In this document: one piece after another, positions 35,849 to 44,208 of the stretch
How positions within the stretch are numbered: position 1 is the first letter of the stretch
Layout of the letters: each line of letters begins with the position of its first letter
Assembly: GCA_020849665.1 (NCBI GenBank)
Contig: JADLFX010000041.1
Coordinates: forward strand, 1 to 47,661
Length of the DNA stretch: 47,661 nucleotides
Reading direction: 5' to 3'
Origin: Planctomycetota bacterium
GTDB lineage: Bacteria; Planctomycetota; UBA1135; UBA2386
Program-made: the position numbers and the translations under genes
The notes under the pieces: generated by a model
Database searches by the model: none
Told to the model about the DNA's origin: nothing
Seen by the model: the letters and a program-made list of their open reading frames with translations, nothing else

Positions 35849-36670
35849 ATGTCCGTGACGACCGAGGAGTCGCTCCTGCCAGAGCTGGTCCGCCGCTGCG
35901 CCGCGTCGGGCTTCGATCTGGTCGGCGCCGCCCTCGCCGAGGACTTCGACTCGAGCCAACCCGCGGGGCGGCGCGCCCGCGACCTCGACCCACGGTGCGG
36001 TACGCTCGTGGTCCTGGCCACGGCCGCACGCGATGCATGGGAACGGCTGCACGCCCATGTCCCCCTGCCGCTCGCTGCGGAGCCGGGCGCGCGCGCGGCC
36101 CGCGGCGCGGCGCGCGCCCTGGGCGAGCTCTGCGGCTGGCTCGCGGACCGCTCCGTGCGGGCGCGGGCGGTGCAGGCACACGGGCTGCCGCCGATCAACC
36201 TGCCGCAGCTCGCGGAACTCTCCGGGCTCGGCATCGTGTCGCCGGTGATCGGGCAGCTGCTGCACCCGGTCTACGGCCCGTGGGTGGCCCTGCACGCGGC
36301 GCTCCTGGTGGAGGGCCGTCCGTTCGGAGCCCGCTTCCCGCGCGCCGTCGAGGCGACGTTCCAACCGTGCACCACGTGTGCCGCGCCCTGCGCCGCCGCG
36401 TGCCCGGGCGAGACCTATGCGGACCGCCAGCGCGCCGACCTGCGGCGTTGCGCCCAACACCGTCACCAGGGCCACTGTGCGAGCCACTGTGATGTCCGGC
36501 GGGCGTGTCCGATCGGTTCCGAGCATCGCTTCCCCGGCGAGGAGGAGGCGCGCCGCCAGGCAGTGCAATGGGCCCGCTTCCGGCGCTTCTACGGCTTTGG
36601 ACCCTGGCGCATGCTGCCGGTGCGCCTCCGCCAGGGACCGTGGGCGGGCGGTCCGCCGCCGCGATCCTGA
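35849..36670 (+). CDS. QueG/reductive-dehalogenase-like protein with two [4Fe-4S] clusters
   Basis: 273 residues from MSVTTEESLL. The middle (NLPQLAELSGLGIVSP and then GPWVALHAALLVEG) matches the region of epoxyqueuosine reductase QueG that cradles cobalamin. The C-terminal part has two four-cysteine sets: Cys 174, 177, 181 and 185 before Pro, and Cys 201, 210, 214 and 220 before Pro. QueG and reductive dehalogenases use cobalamin and two such clusters to reduce their substrates. Here the N-terminal domain is short and the acidic catalytic residue of QueG (in DTAPVLE) is not seen, so it is not QueG itself. It lies divergent from the B12 riboswitch. A corrinoid reductase or processing role is inferred. 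Confidence 0.72.
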   Translation: MSVTTEESLLPELVRRCAASGFDLVGAALAEDFDSSQPAGRRARDLDPRCGTLVVLATAARDAWERLHAHVPLPLAAEPGARAARGAARALGELCGWLADRSVRARAVQAHGLPPINLPQLAELSGLGIVSPVIGQLLHPVYGPWVALHAALLVEGRPFGARFPRAVEATFQPCTTCAAPCAAACPGETYADRQRADLRRCAQHRHQGHCASHCDVRRACPIGSEHRFPGEEEARRQAVQWARFRRFYGFGPWRMLPVRLRQGPWAGGPPPRS

Positions 36671-36761
36671 ACGGCGTGCCACGGCTGCGTCCCGGCGGCG
36701 GGAGCGGCCCGCGCGCGACCGCGTGCCGCCGCCGCCGCGCCGCCTCGCGCAGCTCTGGTTT

Positions 36762-36781
36762 GACCCCTGCCGGCGGGGGTC
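36762..36781 (+). promoter_or_regulatory. Hairpin covering the ribosome-binding site of the DAHP synthase gene
   Basis: GACCCC and GGGGTC form a perfect 6-base stem around an 8-base loop. The 3' arm contains the GGGGG Shine-Dalgarno-like run just before the ATG at 36784. Folding would hide the ribosome-binding site. Confidence 0.4.
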
Positions 36782-36783
36782 CT

Positions 36784-37710
36784 ATGGTGCCCGGCCTTTC
36801 CCGCTACCCCGCCAAGACCTTGCGATCCGATCGGCCTGCCGCACAAGAACGTTGGAGCGTCGTCATCGACGACGCCGTGGCGTTCGCCAGGGACCGTGTC
36901 GTGGTGATGGCCGGTCCCTGCGCCGTGGAGAACCGGGACCAGCTCCTGACCACGGCGCGCGCGGTCCGGGCCGCGGGGGCCCACATGCTCCGCGGCGGCG
37001 CGTTCAAGCCGCGCACCTCCCCGCACTCCTTCCAGGGCCTGGGCCGCGCCGGCCTGGAGTTGCTGGTCGAGGCGTCGCGGGAGGTCGGACTGCCGGTGGT
37101 CACCGAGGTCCTGGATCCACGCGACGTGGACCTCGTCGCAAGCCACGCGGCCATGCTCCAGGTGGGCAGCCGCAACATGCAGAACTTCCCGCTCCTGCGC
37201 GAGGTGGGCCGGGCCGGCAAGCCGGTGCTGCTCAAGCGCGGCGCCTCCGCCACCCTGGAGGAGCTGCTGGCGGCGGCCGAGTACGTCCTGGGCGAAGGCA
37301 ACCGCCGGGTCGTGCTCTGCGAACGCGGCGTGCGCGGCTTCGATCCCTCGGTGCGCTACGTCCTGGACCTGAGCGCGGTGCCGCTCCTGCAGCAGCGCTC
37401 GCCGCTGCCCGTGGTGGTGGACCCGAGCCACGGCACCGGGCGGGCCAGCCTGGTCGGCAGGATGGCGGTGGCCGCCGTCGCCGCAGGCGCCGACGGACTC
37501 CTGATCGAGGTCCATCCCCGTCCCGAGGAGGCGCTCTGCGACGGCCAGCAGGCGCTGCTCCCCGAGGAGTTCACGCACCTCGTGACCGAAGTGCAGCGGG
37601 TGGCCCAGGTGGTGGGGCGGGACGCGGCCGCCGGGGCCCACCGTCCAGCCACCCTCGGCACGACCGAGATTCCGCAGTGCAACCGTGCGGCGCCGCTGGG
37701 CCGGCGATGA
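36784..37710 (+). CDS. aroF: 3-deoxy-7-phosphoheptulonate (DAHP) synthase
   Basis: 308 residues; first step of the shikimate pathway, joining phosphoenolpyruvate and erythrose 4-phosphate. It is of the AroA-I-beta/KDO8P-synthase-like type. Active-site segments are present: [71 protein letters not shown] and the metal-region [13 protein letters not shown]. Only about 35 residues precede the barrel, so the ferredoxin-like regulatory domain found in some relatives, such as the Thermotoga enzyme, is missing; no chorismate-mutase domain is present either. Feedback control must therefore be different or absent. It is followed 14 bases later by tpiA, with GGAG at the junction serving as the tpiA ribosome-binding site. 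Confidence 0.94.
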   Translation: MVPGLSRYPAKTLRSDRPAAQERWSVVIDDAVAFARDRVVVMAGPCAVENRDQLLTTARAVRAAGAHMLRGGAFKPRTSPHSFQGLGRAGLELLVEASREVGLPVVTEVLDPRDVDLVASHAAMLQVGSRNMQNFPLLREVGRAGKPVLLKRGASATLEELLAAAEYVLGEGNRRVVLCERGVRGFDPSVRYVLDLSAVPLLQQRSPLPVVVDPSHGTGRASLVGRMAVAAVAAGADGLLIEVHPRPEEALCDGQQALLPEEFTHLVTEVQRVAQVVGRDAAAGAHRPATLGTTEIPQCNRAAPLGRR

Positions 37711-37724
37711 GGAGCTGACGACGC

Positions 37725-38495
37725 ATGAATCGCGTGCGCAAGCCGTACATCGCGGGCAACTGGAAGATGAACCTGGACCGGTCCCGGGCGCTCGACCTGA
37801 TCAAGACGATCAAGGGCAGGCTCGGCGACGGCAACGACCGCGAGGTCGCGGTGTTCACTCCCGCCGTGTACCTCGCCGACGTGTCGGCCGTGGCCCAGGG
37901 CTCCCCGCTCGGCGTGGGTGGGCAGAACCTGCACTGGGAGCAGCAGGGCGCGTTCACCGGAGAACTCAGCGGCAAGATGCTGCGCGAAGTCGGTGCCGAC
38001 CGGGTCCTGATCGGCCACAGCGAGCGGCGCCACCTCTTCCACGAGCCCGACGACTGGATGGGGCGCAAGGTCCGTACGGCGCTCGATTGCGATCTCCTGC
38101 CGGTGCTGTGCATCGGCGAGACCCTCGACGAACGCAGCCACAACCGCACCGATCGCATCCTCAAGAAGCAGCTCGAGAGCGGCCTCTCCGCCGTGCAGGC
38201 CACGGAGACGCGCAGGCTCACCATCGCCTACGAGCCGGTGTGGGCGATCGGCACCGGCGAGGTCGCGACACCCGAGCAGATCGCGGCGGCCCACGCCCTG
38301 ATCCGCAAGTGGGTGGGCACCAAGCTCGGCGGCGATGCCGCGGTCACGATCCGGATCCTCTACGGCGGCTCGGTCACTCCCGACAACGTGAAGGGCATCA
38401 TGGCATCCCCTGACGTGGACGGCGTCCTGGTCGGCGGTGCGAGCCTGAAACCCGACACTTTCCTGCCCATCATCGAATTCGAGACGCGCGCATGA
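37725..38495 (+). CDS. tpiA: Triosephosphate isomerase
   Basis: 256 residues, normal length. It interconverts dihydroxyacetone phosphate and glyceraldehyde 3-phosphate in glycolysis. The active-site Lys is in AGNWKMN, the His in IGHSERR, the Glu in [11 protein letters not shown], and the phosphate-binding loops are YGGSV and GVLVGGAS. Lengthened [14 protein letters not shown] marks the usual dimer loop. A GGAG sequence 11 bases upstream precedes the ATG. It overlaps secG by four bases (ATGA), an order seen in several bacterial phyla. Confidence 0.97.
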   Translation: MNRVRKPYIAGNWKMNLDRSRALDLIKTIKGRLGDGNDREVAVFTPAVYLADVSAVAQGSPLGVGGQNLHWEQQGAFTGELSGKMLREVGADRVLIGHSERRHLFHEPDDWMGRKVRTALDCDLLPVLCIGETLDERSHNRTDRILKKQLESGLSAVQATETRRLTIAYEPVWAIGTGEVATPEQIAAAHALIRKWVGTKLGGDAAVTIRILYGGSVTPDNVKGIMASPDVDGVLVGGASLKPDTFLPIIEFETRA

Positions 38496-38728
38496 CCTTC
38501 CTCAACATCGTTCTGTGGGTGCTCTTCTTCCTGAGCGCGGCTCTCCTCGTGGTGATCGTGCTCCTGCAGGAGAGCAAGGGTGGCGGACTCGCCGAGGCCT
38601 TCGGCGGGATCGGCGCGGAGACCTTCGGCGTGAAGACCGGAGGCATCAACAAGTTCACGTTCGCGGTCGCCGGCGTGTTCGTGGTCGCCGCGATCCTCAT
38701 CCAGGCGCTGACCAACGCCGGCGCCTGA
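38492..38728 (+). CDS. secG: Preprotein translocase subunit SecG
   Basis: 78 residues, a short SecG. It joins SecYE and helps export by SecA. Two membrane segments (about 5-24 and 53-73) are separated by the typical cytoplasmic loop [14 protein letters not shown], which carries the family's GGG motif. The start overlaps tpiA (ATGA). It lies 10 bases before yicC. No secY or secE is in the window. Confidence 0.96.
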   Translation: MTFLNIVLWVLFFLSAALLVVIVLLQESKGGGLAEAFGGIGAETFGVKTGGINKFTFAVAGVFVVAAILIQALTNAGA

Positions 38729-38738
38729 GCGGGGGCTC

Positions 38739-39659
38739 TTGGGCTCCACGCAGCAGGCGGCACGGCGCCCGCGCGAGCCCGTGCAGGGCATGACCGGCGT
38801 GGGCTCTGCCGCCGGGCGCACGGAACTCGGCCACACGGTCGTGGAGGTGCGCTCGGTGAACGGGCGCGGCTTCGCCGCCAAGCTGCGCCTCGCCGATGCC
38901 TGCATGGGCATGGAGATGGGGCTGGAGCAGAGCCTGCGCGCGCGCGTGCGCCGGGGCTCGCTCACGCTCATCGTCGAAGCCGAGCCCGAGTCGGCCAAGG
39001 GGCGGACCATGGTCGATGAGGCCGTCGCGGCGCAGGCGGTCGAGCAGCTCCGCGATCTGGCGACGCGGCTCGGGCTGGTGGACGACCTCTCGGCGTCGAG
39101 CCTGCTCGCGATCCCGGGCGTCCTCGACGGCGGGACGCGGGCACGGGCCTCGGTGCCGCTGCCGCCGGCGTTCGGCGCGCTCGTCGGCGAGGCGGTGGAC
39201 GCGCTGGTGGTGCACCGGCTGGCCGAGGGCGAAGCGGCCCTCGCCGCGGTGCAGGAGGGTCTCGCCGCGCTGGAGACGCGGCTCGCGGCGGTGCGCGAGC
39301 GTGTCCCGCAGCTCGTCGCCGAGCACCGCGCACGCCTGCTCAAGCGCGTGAACGAGTTCCTCGACGGGCGTGCGCGTGCGCTCAGCGATCAGGACGTCCT
39401 GCACGAGGTGGCGCTCTTCGCCGACCGCGTCGACGTGAGCGAGGAGCTGCAGCGCCTAGCCGAACACCTGCGCGCGCTGCGCGACACCCTGGAGCGCGGC
39501 GGCGAGGTGGGGCGCACCCTGGAGTTCCTGCTGCAGGAGGTCCTGCGCGAGGTGAACACCCTCGGCAGCAAGTCGCCGGACGTTGCCATCGCGCACGACG
39601 TGGTGGCCATGAAGTCGACCGTCGAGAAACTCAAGGAACAGGCAGCCAACCTGGAATGA
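38739..39659 (+). CDS. yicC: YicC-family endoribonuclease
   Basis: About 306 residues from a TTG, or about 290 from the GTG at 38781 or the ATG at 38790; the family normally begins near M(T/S)G.G, so MTGVGSAAG at 38790 is the best start. The family has been linked to endoribonuclease activity that trims small RNAs in Escherichia coli. Typical segments are EVRSVNGRGF, LADACMGMEMGLEQSLR, and the C-terminal DF-type region GRTLEFLLQEVLREVNTLGSKSPD. The helical middle part is Arg/Glu-rich. The stop overlaps the gmk start (ATGA), the usual yicC-gmk coupling. Confidence 0.9.
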   Translation: MGSTQQAARRPREPVQGMTGVGSAAGRTELGHTVVEVRSVNGRGFAAKLRLADACMGMEMGLEQSLRARVRRGSLTLIVEAEPESAKGRTMVDEAVAAQAVEQLRDLATRLGLVDDLSASSLLAIPGVLDGGTRARASVPLPPAFGALVGEAVDALVVHRLAEGEAALAAVQEGLAALETRLAAVRERVPQLVAEHRARLLKRVNEFLDGRARALSDQDVLHEVALFADRVDVSEELQRLAEHLRALRDTLERGGEVGRTLEFLLQEVLREVNTLGSKSPDVAIAHDVVAMKSTVEKLKEQAANLE

Positions 39660-40237
39660 GCGCGACCCCGCAACCCGCCCCGTCCGCCGCCATCGCCGGC
39701 CGGCTGGTGGTGATCTCCGGACCCTCCGGCGCAGGGAAGACCTCGGTCTGTCGGGCGCTGCGCGAGGACCCGCGCGTCGAGTTCTCGGTGTCGGCGACCA
39801 CCCGGCCCATCCGCCCCGGCGAGGTGGAGGGAGTGGACTACCACTTCCTCACCCAGCAGGAGTTCGAGCGGCGCCTGGGCCGCGGCGAGTTCCTGGAGAG
39901 CGCGCGCTACAACGGCAACCTGTACGGCACGCTGCGTGCGCCCATGGACCGCGCCCTGCACCAGGGGCGGATCTTCCTCCTGGAGATCGAGGTGCAGGGC
40001 ACGCGGCAGCTGCGCGACAAGGCCATCCCCGGCGTGTACGTGTTCGTGGTGCCGCCCAGCCTCGAGGAGCTGCGGCGCCGGCTCGTGGCGCGCGGAGCCA
40101 ACCGGCCGGACGAGATCGAGGCGCGGCTGCGCATCGCGCAGCAGGAGCTGCAGTGGAAGCACCTCTACGACCACGTCGTGGTGAACGACGAGCTGCCGCG
40201 CACGATCGCCGAGGTGCGGAGGATCCTGGGCCTGTGA
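39656..40237 (+). CDS. gmk: Guanylate kinase
   Basis: 193 residues. It phosphorylates GMP to GDP. The P-loop is SGPSGAGKT, and GMP-binding residues lie in SATTRPIRPGEVEGVDYHFL. The lid region RLRIAQQELQWK and the adjacent DHVVVNDEL match the family. Four-base overlaps at both ends (ATGA with yicC, GTGA with the CoaC-like gene) suggest one tightly coupled message. Confidence 0.97.
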   Translation: MSATPQPAPSAAIAGRLVVISGPSGAGKTSVCRALREDPRVEFSVSATTRPIRPGEVEGVDYHFLTQQEFERRLGRGEFLESARYNGNLYGTLRAPMDRALHQGRIFLLEIEVQGTRQLRDKAIPGVYVFVVPPSLEELRRRLVARGANRPDEIEARLRIAQQELQWKHLYDHVVVNDELPRTIAEVRRILGL

Positions 40238-40797
40238 GCCCCGCCCCGCAGTCCGCGCGGATCCTGATCGGCGTCGGCGCCGGCATCGCCGCCTACAAGG
40301 TCGCGTTCGTGGTGAGCCGCCTGGTGCAGCGCGGTCACCCGGTGCGCGTGGCGTTGAGCACCTGGGCGCACGAGTTCGTGGGCGCGCGCACCTTCGAGGG
40401 TCTGTGCGGCGCGACCGCGATACGCACACCCACCCAGATCGATCCCGACGGCAGCGCGCCGCACATCGTCGCCACGCGCTCCGCGGCGCTCTTCGTCGTG
40501 GCGCCGGCCACCGCCGACCTGATCGCGCGCCTGGCCACCGGAGCGGCCGACGACGCGGTCTGCCTCGCGGCGCTGGCGTGCACCGCGCCGCGGCTGCTCT
40601 GCCCGGCCATGAACGATGCGATGTGGCAGAGCGCCGCGGTGCAGGACAACGTGGCCAGGCTGATCGCGCGCGGCTGGCGCGTGCTGGGGCCGGTGGTCGG
40701 CCATCTGGCGGAGGGCTACGACGCGATCGGCCGGATGGTCGAGCCCGAGGCGATCCTGGCGGAGATCGACCGTCTGCTCGCCGCGGGCAGGCCTTGA
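40234..40797 (+). CDS. CoaC-like flavoprotein lacking the catalytic cysteine
   Basis: 187 residues from the GTG that overlaps the gmk stop (GTGA). It resembles the CoaC half of CoaBC, an FMN enzyme that decarboxylates phosphopantothenoylcysteine. Present are the flavin-binding GAGIAAYK region, His at 77 (APHIVATRS), the VVAPATADLIARLA segment and PAMNDAMW (124-131). In the usual family the last loop contains ACG with the catalytic Cys; here it reads GHLAEGYDAIGRM, with Glu at 160. No CoaB synthetase domain follows. It may be a non-canonical decarboxylase, another flavoprotein such as a LanD relative, or need a partner. Stop/start overlap with prmA is TTGA. Confidence 0.85.
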   Translation: MSPAPQSARILIGVGAGIAAYKVAFVVSRLVQRGHPVRVALSTWAHEFVGARTFEGLCGATAIRTPTQIDPDGSAPHIVATRSAALFVVAPATADLIARLATGAADDAVCLAALACTAPRLLCPAMNDAMWQSAAVQDNVARLIARGWRVLGPVVGHLAEGYDAIGRMVEPEAILAEIDRLLAAGRP

Positions 40798-41582
40798 TCC
40801 GCCACCTGGTGCTGCGCGGACCCGCAGGGCTGCGCGCGGCGGCCCTGGACCGCTGCCACGTGCGCGCGGAGCTGACCGGGGTGGTCGAGCGCGACACCGA
40901 GCTCGAGCTGGGCGTGGCCGGGGCGCTGCCGGACCTGGGCGACCTGATCGCCGCGGGCCTCGAGGTGCACGAGGTGCCCGTGCCCGAGGATGTGCCCACC
41001 GGCCTCGAGGCGGATGCGCCGATCCTCGTGGCGCCGGACCTGCTGGTGCGTCCGCCCTGGGTGCCGCCGTTGCAGGGCTTCGCGGGGATCGAGCTCGTCG
41101 TGCCCCGAGGGATGGCGTTCGGCTCCGGCGAGCACGCCAGCACGCAGGCGGCGCTGCGCGCGATGCATGCCGTGTGGGACGACCCCGCGAGCCTCGCCGA
41201 CGTGGGCACGGGCTCGGGCATCCTGGCGCTCTACGCGCAGCGCCGCGGCTGCCCGTTCGTCGTGGCGTGCGATGTCGAGGAGGCCGCCGTCCGCGCCGCG
41301 CGCGAGCTCCTGCCCGGAACGGTGGTGGTGCTGGGGGGGCCGGGCGACGTGCCGGGTCCGGTGGCCGCGGTGGTCGCCAACCTGAGCGGGGCCGAGCTGC
41401 ACGAGGTCCTGGCGGACCTGCTGCGGCTCTGGGACCGGCGCTCGTTCCTGATCCTCTCGGGCATGCGGGCCGGCGAAGAGGCCGGCGTGCGCGCCCGGCT
41501 GCCGGGGGAGCCCTGCCGGCGCGAGGCCGTCGGCGGGTTCGTGGCGCTCGCCTATCCGCCGGCCGCGCCGTCCGGACGGTAG
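40794..41582 (+). CDS. prmA: Ribosomal protein L11 methyltransferase (PrmA-like)
   Basis: 262 residues from the TTG that overlaps the preceding stop (TTGA). PrmA trimethylates ribosomal protein L11. An N-terminal substrate-binding region of about 95 residues precedes the methyltransferase fold. The family-specific GMAFGSGEHASTQAALRAM region leads into the SAM loop DVGTGSGILALYA, then CDVEEAAVRAA, and VVANLSGAELHEVL in place of the usual ANILA. The C terminus ends with VGGFVALAY. The 3' 31 bases overlap the convergent rsmJ. Confidence 0.82.
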   Translation: MIRHLVLRGPAGLRAAALDRCHVRAELTGVVERDTELELGVAGALPDLGDLIAAGLEVHEVPVPEDVPTGLEADAPILVAPDLLVRPPWVPPLQGFAGIELVVPRGMAFGSGEHASTQAALRAMHAVWDDPASLADVGTGSGILALYAQRRGCPFVVACDVEEAAVRAARELLPGTVVVLGGPGDVPGPVAAVVANLSGAELHEVLADLLRLWDRRSFLILSGMRAGEEAGVRARLPGEPCRREAVGGFVALAYPPAAPSGR

Positions 41583-42442
41583 ACGTCGAAGCGGATGGCC
41601 TGGCCCGCCACTGCGTGGCTGCGGCCGGGTGCGAGCGGAGGCGCGGTGCGCAGGCGCTTGACCACGACGCGGCGCCGCGCGGCCGCGCGCGCCGCCTGCA
41701 GGAGCTTCGGATCGTCCGGCTCCTCCCCCAGGAGCTGCTGCACCACCTGCAGGTCGAGGCGTGCGAGCGCCGTGCGCCGGCTGCCGCCGAACATCGGGTC
41801 GAGGTAGACGACGTCCGGGCGCCCGGCATCCATGCAGCCCCGCAGCGCCTCGCGCGCGTCGCCCTCGAGCAGCTCGATCCGTGCGGCGCACGCCGCGGTG
41901 GCTGGGCTGGCCGCGGCCCGCGCCAGGGCGGCGCGCAGCAGGAACGCGAGGATGCGATGGCGCTCGACCAGCGTGACCCTGCAACCCAGCGTCGCAAGCA
42001 GCCATGCGTCGCGGCCCAATCCGCCCGTGGCGTCCAGGACGTGCGGCGGAGCCGCACCGATCCCCACGGCCCGGGCGAGCGGCTGCGAACGCAGCGACCC
42101 GCTCAGTCGCCCGCGGCTGCGCGCGCCACCGAATTCGACGCGCACCGTGCCGGCGCGGGCCGGCCGGAGCGGGCGCAGGCCGAAGCCCTCGGCGTCGTGC
42201 ACCAGCAGCAGCGCGGGAGCCTCGGGCTGGTCCGTGGCGCGCAGGCCGAGTTCGCGCGCGGCTGCGGCCAGCACGGAGTCGCCCCGCGAGTCGGTGGCCC
42301 GGACGACGACTTCGGAGTGGACTGCCGGCTCCATGCGCTGGGTCGCATGGTCCAGGAATTCGATCCGCCGGTCCAAAAACGCATCCGCGGAACAATGCGC
42401 TCGGCCGCGCGCGTCCACCCGGTTCCCAAGCCCCAATGGCAT
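41552..42442 (-). CDS. rsmJ: 16S rRNA (guanine-1516-N2) methyltransferase RsmJ
   Basis: 296 residues from the ATG at 42442; a start at the ATG at 42334 (MEPAVHSEVV) is also reasonable and gives about 260 residues. Typical RsmJ features are DATGGLGRDAWLLATLGCRVTLVER (SAM loop) and VYLDPMFGGSRR, the catalytic DPMF region, followed by ARRRVVVKRLRTAPPLA and HAVAGQAIRFDVY. It acts on the small ribosomal subunit. Convergent with prmA, with a 31-base overlap; divergent from the XRE regulator across 175 bases in which I see no gene and no clear promoter. Confidence 0.87.
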   Translation of the reverse strand: MPLGLGNRVDARGRAHCSADAFLDRRIEFLDHATQRMEPAVHSEVVVRATDSRGDSVLAAAARELGLRATDQPEAPALLLVHDAEGFGLRPLRPARAGTVRVEFGGARSRGRLSGSLRSQPLARAVGIGAAPPHVLDATGGLGRDAWLLATLGCRVTLVERHRILAFLLRAALARAAASPATAACAARIELLEGDAREALRGCMDAGRPDVVYLDPMFGGSRRTALARLDLQVVQQLLGEEPDDPKLLQAARAAARRRVVVKRLRTAPPLAPGRSHAVAGQAIRFDVYRPDGAAGG

Positions 42443-42617
42443 CGACCCGATGCATCCGGATCACGCGCCCACCGGCACAGCATCCGGTCCGGCAACGAGT
42501 TGTGTGCACCTCCCCGGCCGACCCGGCCCGATTCCTCCACCCCGGGAAGCGGGATACGCTCCTCCATCTCCTCTTGCTCTCCGGAGGAACCCTCTCCCGC
42601 ATCCCTGACCGACAACC

Positions 42618-43184
42618 ATGCGCCGCATTCACCTCAAGCTCTTCTATCTGCGCACGCGTGTGCGCCGTGAGCCGCAAGGGGTCACCGCCAAGATTCTCGG
42701 TGTCCGCCCGGCCACGATGTCGCACCTCGAGCAGGGCCGTTCCCTGCCGACGCTGCCGATGCTCATGGCGTTGTGCAAGCACTACGACGTGAGCCCCACC
42801 TACCTCCTCGACGACAGCCGGCCGATCGAGCCGCAGACCCGCGACCGCTACACGGAGCGCAACGCCCTGCTCTCGCGCGGCGACTGGCTGGAGGTGCCGG
42901 AGGTGGCCACCGTCAAGACGGCCGACGGGATGCTGCTCTGCCCGGTGATGTCCGGGGCGCGCTTCTTCGACGCCTCCGCCCAGGCCCAACGGATGACCTG
43001 CCAGAGCAAGACCGACGCCGAGCGCCTCGAGCAGAACCTGGTCGGCGCGGAACAGCGCCGGGACCGTGAGCTGGAGGAACTGCTCAGCAAGGAGCTGATG
43101 GGCCAGCGCAAGCCGCGCCACGGCAAGCGCGTCCGCCCCGTCTCCGGCAGGCTCTCCGCCTCGGAACTGGCCGCGGAGGCCTGA
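42618..43184 (+). CDS. XRE-family DNA-binding protein
   Basis: 188 residues. An in-frame TGA just upstream fixes the ATG. Residues 9-66 form a helix-turn-helix of the Cro/CI type: VTAKILGVRPATMSHLEQGRSLPTLPMLMALCKHYDVSPTYLL, with the usual E-x-G-x-x-x-P signature. A linker and a helical C-terminal region with coiled-coil character (TDAERLEQNLVGAEQRRDRELEELLSK-like) follow, with a middle block LLCPVMSGARFFDASAQAQRM that may sense a ligand. A tail of basic residues (KPRHGKRVRP) may add DNA binding. Target genes are unknown; the polysaccharide genes next door are candidates. Confidence 0.85.
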   Translation: MRRIHLKLFYLRTRVRREPQGVTAKILGVRPATMSHLEQGRSLPTLPMLMALCKHYDVSPTYLLDDSRPIEPQTRDRYTERNALLSRGDWLEVPEVATVKTADGMLLCPVMSGARFFDASAQAQRMTCQSKTDAERLEQNLVGAEQRRDRELEELLSKELMGQRKPRHGKRVRPVSGRLSASELAAEA

Positions 43185-43204
43185 GCCCGACGCGGCGCCC
43201 AGGC

Positions 43205-43222
43205 CCCGCCCCCTGCGGCGGG
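43205..43222 (+). terminator. Possible terminator hairpin after the XRE gene
   Basis: CCCGCC/GGCGGG form a 6-base stem with the loop CCCTGC, in the 91-base gap between the XRE gene and the glycosyltransferase gene. No T-tract; weak. Confidence 0.3.
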
Positions 43223-43275
43223 TCCGGGCCGGGCTGGGGCTCAACGCCGGGGCTCCCCGCTGCCGATCCAGGAAC

Positions 43276-44208
43276 GTGGTCCTGCCCGTGTCCCTGCCGG
43301 CCGCGGTCTCGCGGCCCGCGGCACCCGCGTCACCCATCCCCGCCGCCCCCGAGGCGCCGGCGGTGGCCGTCGTGGTGCCCTGCTTCCGCTACGCGCACTT
43401 CCTGGGCGAGGCGGTGGGCAGCGTCGTGGCCCAGTCGTACCGCGAGCTGGAGATCGTCGTCGTCGACGACGGCTCGCCGGACGACACCGCGGCGGTGGCC
43501 CAGGCGCTGATCGAACGGCATCCGCAGCGGCGGATCCGGCTCGTGCGCCAGACCAACCAGGGGCTCGCGGCGGCCCGCAACGCGGGGATCCGGGCCAGCA
43601 CGGCCCCCCTGATCCTGCCGCTGGACGCGGACGACCGTCTCCTGCCGAACGCGGTGGAGCGGCTGGTGGCGGGACATCGCGCCGACCCCAGCGCATCCGT
43701 GGTCTGCCCGTTCGCACGCGAGTTCGGGGACCGCGCCGCGCGGATTCCCACCGCGGCCCCCTCGCTGCCCGCCCTGCTGCGCAACAACCGGCTGATCTAC
43801 GCGAGCCTCTTCACCCGCACCGCGTTCGACATGGTGGGGGGCTACAACCCCAACATGCGCTTCGGCTACGAGGACTGGGACTTCTGGGTCTCGGTGCTGG
43901 AGCGGGGCGGTCGCATCCGCCACCTGCCGGAGGAGCTGATCCTGTACCGCAAGCACGGGCGCACCATGCTGGCCGAGGCGCGCGCCAAGGACGTGTGGCT
44001 GCGCGCGCGTCTCGTGCTCAACCACCCCAGCCTCTTCTCGCGCCGGCGCCGCGCGGTGGCCGAGCGCGTGCTGGCGCTGCCCGAGGACCGGCAGCCGGGG
44101 CTCGCGCTGCGGCTGGCGGTGGCGCGCGAGATGGCGCTGGAGGGACGGCTGCGCGCGGCGTGGCGCTACCTGGCGGGCGGCCTGCGCGCGAACGCCTCGA
44201 GGTTGTAG
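43276..44208 (+). CDS. Family 2 glycosyltransferase
   Basis: 310 residues from a GTG. The GT-A fold starts with VVVPCFRYAHFLGEAVGSV and IVVVDDGSPDDT, and the DxD metal motif is LDADD. Acceptor/catalytic residues fall in FGYEDWDFWV. The first 25 residues are Pro/Ala-rich and probably not part of the fold, so a start further in is possible. It would add one sugar of a surface polysaccharide from a nucleotide sugar at the inner face of the membrane. It converges on the methyltransferase gene (43-base overlap at their 3' ends). Confidence 0.9.
   Translation: MVLPVSLPAAVSRPAAPASPIPAAPEAPAVAVVVPCFRYAHFLGEAVGSVVAQSYRELEIVVVDDGSPDDTAAVAQALIERHPQRRIRLVRQTNQGLAAARNAGIRASTAPLILPLDADDRLLPNAVERLVAGHRADPSASVVCPFAREFGDRAARIPTAAPSLPALLRNNRLIYASLFTRTAFDMVGGYNPNMRFGYEDWDFWVSVLERGGRIRHLPEELILYRKHGRTMLAEARAKDVWLRARLVLNHPSLFSRRRRAVAERVLALPEDRQPGLALRLAVAREMALEGRLRAAWRYLAGGLRANASRL

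Noticed and set aside
37725..41582. Housekeeping run as a possible horizontally acquired island
   Set aside because: Core genes in an order common in bacteria, with composition like the rest of the window.
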